This document shows positions 10,974 through 22,638 of a stretch of DNA of 64,000 bases, one piece after another; positions within the stretch are counted from its first letter, which is position 1; every line of letters begins with the position of its first letter. Origin of the DNA: Paragordius varius. Its lineage: Eukaryota > Nematomorpha. Under the pieces are notes generated by a model. The model saw only the letters and a list, made by a program, of their open reading frames with translations, ran no database searches and was not told the origin of the DNA. Location of the stretch: contig OZ176054.1 of assembly GCA_964247055.1 (NCBI GenBank), positions 11,284,001-11,348,000 on the forward strand. The letters run 5' to 3'. Both the position numbers and the translations under genes were made by a program.

Positions 10974-13900
10974 CTAAAAGTTAAATATAAAATATATTTT
11001 AAAGATAAATTATCGTCGACATATTTCGATTATAAACCAGCCCTAAGTAGTCTTGGAATTTTAAGTTCGTCCCTCACTAATTTGTTGAATGATAAGGTTA
11101 ATTAGTTAAAACTTCTTTAGCCCGCTTTTGTTTTCTGCCTCATTCAAACAGAGATTAAAAAATATCTCTTTGGTATTAGGACAAATTAGAAATATTTTTG
11201 AAACTAATAAAATCACAAAAATATCTCAAATTTTAGGCTGCCAAATTTTTCCATTTTTTGTTCAATCATCATACATTAAAAACTTAAAACAATATTATGG
11301 TTAAAAATGCTCTTGATTATTTAGACCAATTTTATTCTTATAAACTTAAATATAAATTTTTTTATAAAACCCATTCTAAACTAAAATTGATTTTAGTTAA
11401 TAATAATCATTGTGGAACCAATAAAGCAATTACAAAAAAAGTTTTCAATGACTTTATTGGATGACGGAGCATTTTAAAACTTTAAGGGGATTAAAAATAG
11501 ATTAATATACCATTTACATCTCCTTAAACACTTCAATTTACCCTCCAATTTAAATTCACCCTAAAATAAATTATGTCTTAATTTAACTAATTAAAGGTAT
11601 AGTTTTTTATTTTTTGATGTTATTTTTAAACAAAGTTATATTTAAGAAATCCACAATAAAGTATGTGATTTCCAAAAACATAATTTACTAGGGTATTTGA
11701 TATGTTTAAGGGTAAATTTGAAATGTTTAAGGATGAATTTGAAGTGTAAATGGTAATAGACTATGTGCAAAATAATTTTTAACAAAATATTTTTTTTTCG
11801 ATGAAATAGCTTATGACCAGCGTATTCATTTCCCAATTTTCATTTGTTTACGACCTAATTTTTGAGATATTCAGGGAAAAACGGAATCGGGCAAAAGGTG
11901 AAAATTAGGATTATTAAGGATAATTGTAAAAAAATGATAAAAATAGAGATATTATGGTTTATTATCATTCTAAGAGATAATTTCAATATATATAAATAGC
12001 CTAAAATCATAAAAATAGGGTTTCTATAAAAACTCAGTTCAAAAAATGACGTTTTTCTTTTAACAAACTCCAAAGACAAAAAAATTTCATGAAACTATAC
12101 TATGATAATTTTTGATTATTTACTAGCTAAGCTCACAATTAAAATCTTAACATTCATATTTTATTTAAAAATAACTTCTATATCAAAATAAAACTAAAAA
12201 ATATTGTTTAATTTTATATTTTTGTCATCTGGTTTATGACGGTATAAAATATTTATACTGTTTGATTTTTGAATCTTACATAAATGGGAGTTAAGTATAT
12301 AATTTATGCAAAATAGGATTTAAAACATCTACCAACAATCGCTACAAATCCCAGTAACGAGTTTGTTTCAACACAAATTAATATTTTTACTGGGATATGT
12401 ATGGATTTTTGTAGATTTTCCACTACTTGTTTTTATTTTGTATTAATTTATATACTGTGAATTTCCAAAATAAGATTTTTTATACCATCATAAACCAGAT
12501 TACAAAAAAAATGAAAAAATAAAAAACAATAATTTTTAGTTTTATTTTGATATAGAAGTTTTTTTAATAAGTAAGTGATTTAGCTAGTAAATAAAAAAAT
12601 TTTAATGTTTTCATAAAAAATTTTCGTTTTTTAAGTGTGTTAAAAGAAAAACGCCATGTTTTGAACTGAGATTTTATATAAACTACTCTATTTATATGAT
12701 TTTAGGATATTTATAAATTAAATCCCCTTGATAAAAACCATGAAACTTTTATCATTATTTTTTTAATTCTTAATTTTCACTTTTTGCCCGATTTCGATTT
12801 TCTCTTAAATTTCAAAAATAATTAATTTTTTGTGGGAAATCAATTCACGGTTAGTTATCTCATAAAAAAATTTTATTCGTTAAAAAAATAACCCTCTTTT
12901 TTGCACACAGTGTATATATTTTGACAATATTGAACAAAAATCATAGAAATTAATTTTATAAAATCAAAAAATAAGATGTATTATAACTTAAAACATACTT
13001 TTCACCGTTCCATTTTGAACATATGCATATTTGCTTTTGGGAAATTTCGCAATATAAGGCAAATTAAATCTGCAATGTTTTTTTGTAAGATTTTCATGGT
13101 GAATGAACGAGTATAGACAATACATCTTGTAATTTTCATGTTCAATTTCATGAAAACAGGCTTTTGACCAAACTAATGATTCTTTTGTTCTTTCTTGCTC
13201 TAAAAATATCCAAAAATATTTAGTATCACCCGATATTAAATTGTTTTACAGAAAAAATTAAAGTTTTACATAAATAATAAGCATTATTTATCTGGCTTAT
13301 TCACACATTATAAATAGTAGAGTGTACGGGAAAAGACAAAAAAAATGTAAAACAAAATACACAAAGTAATGTAAGATAGGAAAAAATTGTTTATTCAACA
13401 CTTAGTTTTTTTTCATACACTAACAAGTGTGTTGTCAATGTACCAACTGTAATGTAAATAAGCCAGCATTTAAATGCATACTGTAATAAATATAAAAAAG
13501 ATATCAAAGTTATCTAAATTAAAAAAAGGGAAAGAATTTTAAGGAATCGGTTATATGATCATATGATTTATTTCGTAAAAGTTAGACATTGTATAAGAAA
13601 AAAAACATTTAGTTTCAGAATCTGAAATGTTTTGAAAGAGTTTCTAGGAGTAAAAACACATAAGCATAACCCACACCAACATTTTTAAATCATTAAATCC
13701 AACTAAAACTCAAATTTGAATTCAAAGAAATAGCCGTCTAACTTTTCAATTATCTATCATAAACTTGACTCAAACGTATTAAAAAATTAAAGCAAACCAT
13801 GTGCAAAGGGTCGTCATCGAAACGAATCTACCAACCAGTTATTTATGTTTAAAAACAGTTCCTTTATGGTTTATAAACCGAATCAAATTTCCCTAGAATC

Positions 13901-16900
13901 AAAAAATTTGATTATCTCCAAAATTAAACATAAACCTTACAAATCTCTGAAAAAAACACAAAAAATAATTTTATGCAGTTTAAATATATACTTATATATA
14001 TATATATATATATAAATATTATATTCATATATCTTACGAATATTAATAAATCCATCAACCACAATATCGTCGTTATATTCAGAGGTGCACATGACACTTT
14101 TATTATTATGAGCAAATTTGGCCACAAATGACTTCTCCCAGATATATCCATTTCTATCGCGGTATAAATAAGGCTGATTGTCATAGAGATATCTGATAAG
14201 GGATAGGGCTTGATTCTCGTTAGTCGTTACTTGCAAATAACATTCCGTAATATTATCCTCTATTCTTTGTTGTTTTCTAAAGTCAGACAGCAATTCCCTT
14301 ATGTTTGTACCATTAGAAATTTGTAAGTTGGCCCCATATCTGTGCACTAATAAAATGAAGCTTATAGTAAACATGCACGTCAATAATAATATATTATTTG
14401 CACCTTCATTTGGTATATTACCGATTCAAGATGGTGATTAAAGATATTAAGCTGGTTCTTGATAATAAAAACTATACCAAAATATTATTCCTACTGAAAA
14501 ATGATATCTATTTTAAGATATTAGATTAATTTTCCACCTATAATTTTTTTGAAGAGACTTAAAATGTTTAAAGACCTTAATTACTTGCGCAAATGGTAAA
14601 TATCAAAGTCGATTAAAAATAATGGCATAAACGCCTAGAAAATTGAAATTATGGCTGATAAAATATTTTAGAAAAGATGAAGTTCAGAACAATTTAAAAA
14701 AATTAAAATTATTACCTGCCAAAGATAAATATATATATATATATATATATACAGGAACAACTGAAATTATACATTTTAGTTAAAATTAAATCCATTTTTT
14801 TTCTCCTAATCAGACAAAACTTGGGAATTTTTGGATTTTAACTTCTAAATTTCTATATTGAGATACCTCCAAAATCATCCCTTGATATTAAAATCAATAA
14901 ATATAGAAAATTTCCTAGTAAATTCTAATTATGACATTTAATATTTATATTTTTCAACCACAATATAGATTTAATTATCTGTTTAATAGCAATAAAAAAA
15001 ATAAAAAAAATGGTGGTGAGTTTGAGATGAGGGTTTTTACTATTTCACATCTTAAAAATATTGCATCATGCGCCTTAAGGTTTAAAAAGGGATTTTTAAA
15101 GTTGGTCCAATAAAAATATTTAAAATTAAAATTTTAAATTTCAATCCCAGTTCATAGAGAGTTACTAGAAAAACCTAGTGATGAAAATAATAGAAAATGT
15201 TTATTATATCTTAAAGTGTTTTTATATCGTTTCTACCCTACTTCAACATAAAATGCACTTAAAAATTAAATAAAACGTATGATTTTTTTGAAACTTTTTT
15301 CGAGTTCATCATCTATCATTTAAGAATTATTATCGCGCAAACTCAAAATTTTTGCGTTTTTTAAAAATAAATAACCGCTTTTAGAGGGACCAAAATATTT
15401 GAGACATTAGGAGTAAATAATTAATCAAAATTTAAAGACAACCTTGATTTTTGAATGTAAATTATGTTGTATTCAAATAATGTTTTTTGGATTAATGCAG
15501 TTAGATTTCACGAAAAAAAACAATATGAATGTGCGCTGATTTCGCTATTTTTGTCGATCCACAAGACAAAAGTATTTAATTTATCCTTCGTTAGCCCCAA
15601 ACATAGCATGATTACACATTAATTTATCATTATGAGATAATATATAGTTTATCAGGTTAAATATCCCGATTTTCTTGCACTGAGATTAATAGGAGAATAC
15701 ATTGCAATTATTTTACTTTAAATTGGGTAACAATTTGAGAGAATAATAAATTTGGATGCAAAATATATTTTTGTCTCGACCTCAAAATATTTTGAGTTAA
15801 AAATATTCTCGAGATTATCAAAATATACCACATTCGACCCATAATTGATATAAACACGTCAAATAAAACTTACTAGGCGTGAACGGTAGATATTTGTCCA
15901 CGAAATCAATCTTCTTTTCTAAAATATTAAAAAAAATTGTAATATGCATTGTAATTATATATTATATATGGAATTATTTTAATTAATTTGTAATGATCAC
16001 TCATAATTTTTATTTTTTTATTTTATCTGTGATTTGGCTAGGGTTAGATTTTTGGGTCAAAAATAAAAACCGGTTTAGAAAATTTTAAATTTTTAGATGT
16101 GGGCTCCAAAAGTCCCAAATTTTTTCCCTAGTAAAATGGGCTACTTCTCTAAAATTAAGCTCATGCCTGGATTGAGCGATAAAAATATACTTTAAAAATG
16201 ATGTTTTAAAAAAATTTAATTTTAAATCAAATTTTGTTGAAGCGTACTTCATACTCTTGTGAGTCATATGGTTTAAAACTATTTATGATATTATGAAAAC
16301 ACCTTTTCATTAGATTTCGATAATTCTGAACATTTCTATCACCTCAAAATCGTGATATTTGAAATATTAAAATTTTAAGCAATTGAACCTTAAAATTTAA
16401 ATTCTTAGGTAATAGAAATGTTCAGCATCATCGAATTATATACGTTGTTAAACCGTTTCTATTAAGACGCCAAATAAGTACGCTTCAAAATTTTACTATG
16501 AATTTTTAAAAACAAAATTTTTGGTTGATATCAAAATTAAGCATGTATTTATAATTTTTATCTCGCACGGGCATTTTTGCCTTTATTTCAAGAGGATTAA
16601 CCCATCTTAGAAAAAATTTAGGACTTTCGAACTCACATCTAAAATATTAAATTTTTTAAACCTATTGTTTTACTTTTTACATATAGTTATCATATATTTT
16701 ATTAATATTTTTTAAGTTTTAAACTTTCACCCAATAAATTTATTTAAAAATGAACGTAATAGCCATTTTCCGATATGAAAGACTTACCACAAATTGTAAA
16801 TAAATTTCCCAAATAAAACACCATGATAATGTTTATACATCCTATCAATACATATTTTTTATAGGGCTTTTTGTGGAAACTGTGTATATTGTTTTTATTA

Positions 16901-19900
16901 TTTTGTTATTCAATTAAAAATCGCTGGGGCACATTCAATGACAAACAAATCATAGATTGATTAGGGAAATTGATACTCAAATATTAAATATTTATATCAT
17001 TGGTTAAAAATGATACAAAATACCCTGTATATTTTGGGAAAGTATAATATAATTACCTTGTATATATCCATGTTCGGCTAAAAATGCTTGGAAATCAGGC
17101 TTGGAATTTTCAGAACTATCTTTGTCCAATGCATCAAATCCAAAGATTTTGTTATCCTAAAATATAATCTTAAAAAATAACTCTGGATTCATATTTTATA
17201 ACGAATTTGGAATAACTAATGTCGCAATAAATTTTATAGATTTGATTCAAATATGCTTTTTTGACAATTGGTTGGTCAAGTATTTTGAAGTTTCCGATTT
17301 GCAAATAACATTTCTGTTTATCCCATCTGATTGGGAAGGTTTCCCCCTCATTAGCATATACCACACTTTTACCTAATAGTGAATACAAATGATTAAGCAA
17401 ATTTAACTCATTTTAATTTCTGGCACCAATATTATAATCGGTCTGTAAAATTTTTTTATCTTATTACATTTTACGGTCCAAATTATATGATGATACGTTA
17501 TTATACATAAAAAAATTCCATTGTTACTGAAAACAAAAATTGTAAATTTAATTTTTTTATTTATAATATGGTTGAATCTTGTTTTTACAGTGGACAATGG
17601 TATAAAATAACCCCTTTATTTCAAAAATATCGTCTATAAAGTAATTAACTCATGCTGATGTTATTTGATGAATAAATCTCTACAAACTCTGGAGTTTGTA
17701 GATATTTTGCATGCACACACAAAAAATGACAAAATACATATTATCTGATACAAAAATATATCAGGGTTCTCAAGTACTATTTAAAACTTACAATTTTGTA
17801 TTCGAATCGCAAAACTTGCGCTCATTATGTAAATATATTTTTTTACATCATTCATTAGAAAGAAAAACAATATTGATCAAATTTTAATTCTTTTATGTGG
17901 GATCCGATAGTCTCAAATTTCTGACCGCCTTTAAGACTAACGCCAAAATTTAAAGATATTCTGATAAGAATATTTAATACTGGGAGATTATGAAAAAAGA
18001 ATATATTTTTGGAAAATATATACTTTTATTTAAAAATTTAATTTTTAGTAAAATTTGGATAAACCACATTTTATGGTGTTTTGGAGCACGGTAAAGCGGT
18101 CCGGACATATTATAAATGCTTTCTTCTTCATATAAATTAAATATAAAGTGAGTTGTACCTAGATTCCAAAAAAAACTTTTTGAAAATGGATAATAGAAAT
18201 GTTAATCATTATCGATTGATATGGGAAAGGTGTTTTTTCCCCGCTGTGAAGATCAATGCATTACGAGTGGGTAGGGATTGCCTTGACGGCAGGTGGCCGA
18301 CGATCTTCCGACGCTACACCCTTTACTTGTTGTTATGTTACCATGCTTTTAAATACCATAAAGTACGGTCACTAAAATTTTGCTAAAATTCAAAATTTTA
18401 AGCAACGTTTCATTGCATTTTTTTATAGATTTTAATTTTTGATGTGTTATAATCTATATTAAAATTTAGTGTATTTTAAAAAAATTAGCCCGTTTTAGAG
18501 GGGAATTTTCGACTTTCAGAGGCTGCGTCTAAAATCATAATAAATATTATATATTTTTTTACTTATAAATATAGTTTATGATATAACAATGGTATATTTA
18601 GAATGAATTAGATTTTAACAGAAAACTTTATTTGATAAAATCTGGGCTAATTTTGTGCTGATATAAATTACCGAAAAAGTTGAAATATTTTTATTAAATA
18701 CTAAGTCGCAAAACCATAAACACTATGATAATATAATATACCATTTACAGTTCAAATTCACCTTTGAACAATTCAAATTCACCCTTGAACAATTCAAATT
18801 CACCCTCGAACAATTCAAATTCACCTTCAAACAATTCCAATTCACCCTCGAACAATTCAAATTCACCTTAAAAATTAATTATGATTTTCGAACTAATATA
18901 ACTAATTATTAATATGAAATATATGTTTATGGTATATTTTATTATTTTTTAAGTATTATTTTTATTGAAAACATAATTTTTATTTTTTAAAAATATATAG
19001 AATATAGGTAATTTTTAATCTTAAAAAACTTATATTTTTTTGAGGGTGAAATTGAATTGTTCGAGGGTGAATTTTAATTGTTCAAGGGTTAATTTGAATT
19101 GTTCAAGGGTGAATTTGAATTGTTTATGGGTGAAATCGAATTGTAAATGGTATATATCATCTATCAGATTAAAATATTTTCTATAATTGATTTCATGCAT
19201 GCGTAATGAGTCAATTAAAAGTTAAATTAAATCATTTCTTTATATTCTAGTCATTTCCGTGGAATAATATTAAGTATAAATAGGAAATATCTGGATATAA
19301 AACAATAATTAATAATTTCAATTTTAATTTATCTCAAAGAGGAGTCCTGATATGAAAAGTAAGCAAAGTATTTTTTCATGCACCTAATAAAATACAAAAA
19401 AACACAAGACCACAACATACCATTTTGCGATCTAAAAATATGGCTTAACCGCTACAACCCTAAAATAAACTTTAAAATTGGCAGAGTTGATTAAATTTTT
19501 AAAAAATTATGCTGCATAATTAACTTTTAGACGAAAACTAATCTTTCTTTTAGCTCAACAACATTTTAAAAGATTTACTTCAAGTCTTGTTATATATATG
19601 TATTGACAAGCAATTTAAATGCATACGGTAAAATGTTTAGTGTCTTTCCCTAATTTTTAACATTGTTCGTATATTTTTAACGTTGCTTGTTTTTATCATT
19701 TTGAGAAAATTTAATCAGCCCCATTTACTTTTGAATTATGTTATTTTTTTATCTTTTTTTGCCCTAAAAATTTTAATTTGTAATTTCAACAGAGTTTTAA
19801 AATGTAGAATGCTTAGTATTAGCAAGTTCTTATATTAAAAACATAATTAACCAGTTAACCTGAGATGGTAAAACAAAGAATATGAATTTTTAAACTGATG

Positions 19901-20523
19901 CTTTAAAGATTATTTCCAAACCAATATTATAAAATATTCTTGATTATATATTAAAATCTGATATTTCATTTTAGACGCTTTACTACATCATAAAGGCCGA
20001 AGCTTCTTGAAACACAAAGTTATCAGTTATGGGGTTTATAATTTATGAATCAAAAATTATAAGCCAATTTGATTCATAAATAACCATGTAATAGCGAAAA
20101 ATGTCTGCTTAAGACAGTTTTTTATTTTCCTTGTTAAAGGCAATGAATATGCTTTATTTTGTTTTCAATTTTGACAATGTCTATTACACCCTTTTCTATT
20201 GCTATCAGCCTTTTTATCTGGTTATTTTGCATATGCTTGTGCAGAATAATTAAAGTTACCCAATCTGATTATTCCTTTAAATTCAACACGTTGGTTTGTT
20301 TCATTTTTGTAACATACAAAATGTCTATCCATATGTCTATATTCAACAATTTCAGTGCGCTCATAAATGGTATAATTATGTTTATAACATTTGTCTTTTC
20401 CAGTTTTTTTGATGCCTGTGAACAACGTATTCGAACTAAGATTCCTATAGTCGTCGAGCACATTAATGTAGCAATTATAGTTTGAAAGTTTATCTCCCCG
20501 CTTTACATAGTGAGATTTATTCT
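10930..20523 (-). CDS. Gene 1: multi-exon secreted-type CY-motif protein (5' end not found)
   Basis: Seen: a chain of exons on the minus strand, E1 20260-20523, E2 17182-17372, E3 17057-17156, microexon M 15874-15918, E4 14038-14346, E5 12999-13199 and terminal exon 10930-10973. All have AG acceptors and GT donors. Junctions are phase 1 throughout except E2/E3 (phase 0), so the frame stays open from E1 to the stop. Short motifs of the form CY[ILV]x[VI] recur (E1 NCYINV, E2 KCYLQI, E4 ECYLQV), with further paired Cys/Tyr in E5. A family polyadenylation-like AATAAA lies about 85 bases past the stop (10843-10848). No signal-peptide exon was recognised upstream; paralog gene 2 has one. Inference: a secreted, fast-evolving protein, possibly a salivary or gall effector of the bicycle type. 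The biochemical role is unknown. The intron before the terminal exon holds foldback and MITE insertions. Confidence 0.65.
11508..11755. mobile_element. TACCATTTAC-ended MITE (copy A)
   Basis: Ends TACCATTTAC / GTAAATGGTA. Subterminal AATTCACCC-type motifs inverted on the two sides. 248 bp; same family as 18739-19152. Confidence 0.7.
11761..12911. mobile_element. Foldback element with long inverted arms (copy A)
   Basis: Nearly the whole 1.15 kb is a palindrome with arms of about 500 bp. Ends CTATGTGCAAAA and (reverse) CACTGTGTGCAAAA; shared internal blocks GAATCGGGCAAAAGG, GTCATCTGGTTTATGACGG. Lies between gene 1 E5 and the terminal exon. No coding frame. Confidence 0.75.
12999..13199 (-). 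CDS. Gene 1 exon E5
   Basis: 201 nt, acceptor ATTTTTAG, donor A|GTATGT, phase 1 in and out. Contains VWSKACFHEIEHENYK, YCLYSFIHHENLTKKHC and YVQNGTVK. Paralogs at 28069-28266 and 60944-61144. Confidence 0.75.
13290..13466. mobile_element. Decayed MITE in the gene 1 E4-E5 intron
   Basis: Imperfect inverted ends CTGGCTTATTCACACATTAT and (reverse) CTGGCTTATTTACATTACAG, related to the hairpin at 583-747. Present at the same intron position in genes 2 and 3, so older than the gene duplications. Confidence 0.6.
14038..14346 (-). CDS. Gene 1 exon E4
   Basis: 309 nt, exactly the same length in all three paralogs. Acceptor TTTATTAG, donor C|GTAAGA, phase 1 in and out. Contains ECYLQVTTNENQ, YLYDNQPYLYRD, GYIWEKS and MCTS. 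The first 120 nt are highly divergent between paralogs, the rest conserved. Confidence 0.75.
14347..15873. other. Gene 1 intron between M and E4
   Basis: No further exon recognised; (TA)n at about 14728. Counterpart in gene 3: 62257-63651. Confidence 0.5.
15874..15918 (-). CDS. Gene 1 microexon M (45 nt)
   Basis: Acceptor ATATTTTAG, consensus donor GTAAGT, phase 1 in and out. Encodes KKIDFVDKYLPFTP. Gene 2 has a 48-nt counterpart (KKIDILRSKTLPFQP) at the same place in the exon order. Shared acceptor, phase and K-K-I-D / L-P-F-x-P residues make chance unlikely. Confidence 0.7.
16070..16665. mobile_element. Foldback element
   Basis: Arms with AGATGTGGGCTCCAAAAGTC and (reverse) AGATGTGAGTTCGAAAGTCC meet near 16,360 (GAACATTTCTATCACCT / AGGTAATAGAAATGTTC). 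The start of its copy B partner is at about 63,850. Confidence 0.65.
17057..17156 (-). CDS. Gene 1 exon E3
   Basis: 100 nt, acceptor ...TTTTAG, donor G|GTAATT, phase 0 in and 1 out. Starts DNKIFGFDAL and ends EHGYIQ. Gene 2 counterpart is 106 nt, a difference of two codons, which supports coding status. Confidence 0.65.
17182..17372 (-). CDS. Gene 1 exon E2
   Basis: 191 nt, acceptor ...CTATTAG, phase 1 in, phase 0 out at GTTATT. Encodes VYANEGETFPIRW, KCYLQIGN and KIYCDI. Aligns with gene 2 exon 35343-35539. Only 25 nt separate it from E3, too short for an ordinary insect intron (see findings). Confidence 0.65.
17880..18560. mobile_element. Foldback element with a GC-richer centre
   Basis: Inverted blocks CCACATTTTATGGTGTTTT (about 18064) and AAATACCATAAAGTACGGT (about 18353), with outer arms of the AGATGTGG.CTCC type. 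The centre (18235-18330) is GC-richer and gives a spurious plus-strand frame. Confidence 0.5.
18739..19152. mobile_element. TACCATTTAC-ended MITE with iterated subterminal motifs
   Basis: The left arm holds about six tandem copies of a 21-bp unit (CAATTCAAATTCACCCTCGAA). The right arm holds about five copies of its reverse complement (GAGGGTGAATTTGAATTGTT). Lies in the gene 1 E1-E2 intron. Confidence 0.75.
20260..20523 (-). CDS. Gene 1 exon E1
   Basis: 264 nt, acceptor ...GTTTAG, donor G|GTAACT, phase 1 in and 1 out. Encodes HYVKRGDKLS, NCYINVLDD, KCYKHNYTIY and HFVCYKN motifs. Aligns residue by residue with gene 2 exon 35725-35985 (261 nt). Confidence 0.7.
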
Positions 20524-22356
20524 CTAAACATGATATACGATTATAAAAATGTGAATTCAACTAATTTACATTACAAATTAAGTATAAAAAATATATATTT
20601 GGTCGCTATTTTTTAATGTTTATATTTATAATAAACGATTTTAATATCGTGGTATACACAAAATATACAAATTTTCGGGTTTAAATAATCCGATAAAATA
20701 AACTTTGACGCATTTTAATTAATATTTTTTATAATTTTTTTAAAAATGTTTAATAGATCATATTAAAATTAAAATTATACGGGCAAACATAGATTATTTT
20801 TTTATAAAACATAACCATATTTTTTAATAGCCTTTTGGGTGCATTTTAAAAAATAATTTTTAAACGTATGTAAAAAATCTTTATCATATTTTAAGCGTTT
20901 TTTTTTTCATTTCGATATTCGGTAGCTCAGGCTTTTAGTTTTGTAATGATTATAATAATATATCATTTTTTTGTATGCAATGCTTTAACTTGTATTACGC
21001 TATGTTGGATGCGATTACATTTTGGGGTACTTTTGTACCCCGGAGCTTAAATTTGTAAATAATGAAATTTTTTTTACAAAACATAGTTTAATCATTGTTT
21101 TCCCATTTAAAAAGTTACAGATTTCTATTTTATAGAGTCTAAAATTACGGTTAAAAAGCTAACAGCCTTTATCAAAATGGGAATATCAAAAATTTTAAAA
21201 ATATAATTTGAAAGCTTTCCAAAGTAACTATTTACTTTTTTTCGTATAATATTCATTTCTGTCTTTTGTACAAGCGTTTTAAAAATGCAAAAAAATGCCG
21301 GAATCTTACTAATAATAAATCTTTAAATCGCTATGGGAAACTAACCAAAAGGGTATAAAATGTTAAACAAACTTTTTGTTTTGCTAATAGTGCATTTTGT
21401 ATTAATTAAAACGGTAAAAATTGTCAATTTTTTTAAAAATATTTTAATACCTGTTGTGGTAGTTTTGAATACAGAAGGATTTAAGTTTAATCAAATATAA
21501 AAATATATGCTTTCTTTAGCCTTTTGGGCGTACAAAAAAATAAAATTATAAATAAATCCTAATCCTTTATCGCCCCTATTTTATTTATTTTGGATAATTT
21601 TTCATTATAAAACTGTCATATATATGTATATTTTCCGTAAAAATGTAAATAAATAACTTTTTAAAGTTTTCGAAACATAGCAGCAAACTTTTTAGAGAAA
21701 TTAATTTTATTTTCCTTTTCCAATCCTTTTTTGGACCTATCCCAATCGCCTAAATGATTTTACCAAAAATATATTTTTCAATTATAGGGGAACAATGTTT
21801 GATAAAATTCAAAACCAAACATTCAAAGCAATATATTATATACAAATTATAGCGGGTTAGGTTACAAAACACCCCAAAGTAATAAATAGTCTACAACAAA
21901 TGAAAGGGCAATAAAAGTAAAGAATGGATGATAAACACAGAATTTTAATAATTTTTAATTCATTAATAATAATATTAGATTACCACGAATATTGATTGTA
22001 AAGTTTAACATCTCTAGGCTTTCAAAACTTTTGTATGGTGATTTCCCATAATCTAAATAAATAAATAAAAAATTTTGAGGAAAATTAAACTATCATTGTA
22101 ACTATTATCGTTGTGAAAAACATTGCTCTTTACGACGTTAACTTATTAGGTAACTCTAAATTATTTTTTTTTAAATTTCAAATAAATGATGATTATTTAT
22201 CTTTTAATCTGAATCATAAATAAACCAGGGACGCGAAAAATTTGAACTATAATAGCAATAATATAGTCATGAAATATTAGCAAAAGATATTACTTAAACA
22301 AATTATTTAAATCTAATTGGCAACTAACCGAAAAGTTGTTATCTTTTATTTAAAAT
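20524..22356. other. Upstream of gene 1 E1, nothing identified
   Basis: The first coding exon of gene 1 should lie here or further right. The motif AGCCTTTTGGG recurs at 20829 and 21518. No signal-peptide exon seen. Confidence 0.4.
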
Positions 22357-22449
22357 TTACAGATGACCATCTAATAAAATATTCATGAATGCCCATGCAT
22401 ATATTTCGAATGAGACCCGCCAGATTTTTTGAGTCAAAAAAGCGGCCTG
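22357..22449 (-). CDS. Doubtful terminal exon, perhaps of gene 2
   Basis: After acceptor GTTTTTCAG two frames stay open for about 30 codons, one giving AAFLTQKIWRVSFEIY and a further 13 residues to a stop. It lies downstream of gene 2 beyond a Ty3/Gypsy fossil, where a last exon is expected. No paralog supports it. Confidence 0.2.
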   Translation of the reverse strand, partial: QAAFLTQKIWRVSFEIYAWAFMNILLDGHL

Positions 22450-22469
22450 AAAAACCTTTTGTCTTGAAT

Positions 22470-22632
22470 CTGATTTAGACAATAACCTTGAAATCAAACA
22501 CTTATTAGCAATCATTAACAATCTACTATCGTTTATAATATTTTTAGATATTATTATTTTGAAAACATTAATTATTAACAAAATATTCGAATATAAACGC
22601 AAATTATTATCATCATAAATAAAATTTATTTA
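22470..22632 (-). repeat. Inverted dispersed repeat, left copy
   Basis: Reverse complement matches 27830-27985 (blocks GTTTATATTCGA, GTTAATGATTGCTAATAA). The two arms bracket a foldback and the 23.5-27.8 kb LTR fossil. Confidence 0.6.
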
Positions 22633-22638
22633 TTTAAA

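Larger units (their letters stand above)
1..11865. repeat. Large duplication, copy A, near-identical part
   Basis: Matches 47,921-59,797 in the same orientation at an offset of about 47.93 kb. Differences are sparse (a few per kb) plus length changes in (TA)n, poly-G and poly-T tracts. The left limit lies before the window, because position 1 is already inside a hAT that is complete only in copy B. Confidence 0.9.
11866..16225. repeat. Large duplication, copy A, divergent part
   Basis: Collinear with 59,798-64,000 but several percent different with many indels, in contrast to the sequence just left of it. Carries gene 1 exons E5, E4 and M. Homology continues to the window edge of copy B. Confidence 0.85.

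Noticed and set aside
18153-18386. 77-codon plus-strand frame with GC-richer centre
   Set aside because: It sits in the middle of a foldback element, has no recognisable motif and no splice context; likely chance.
20159-20485. Plus-strand 108-codon hydrophobic frame
   Set aside because: Antisense of gene 1 exon E1, which has paralog support on the other strand.
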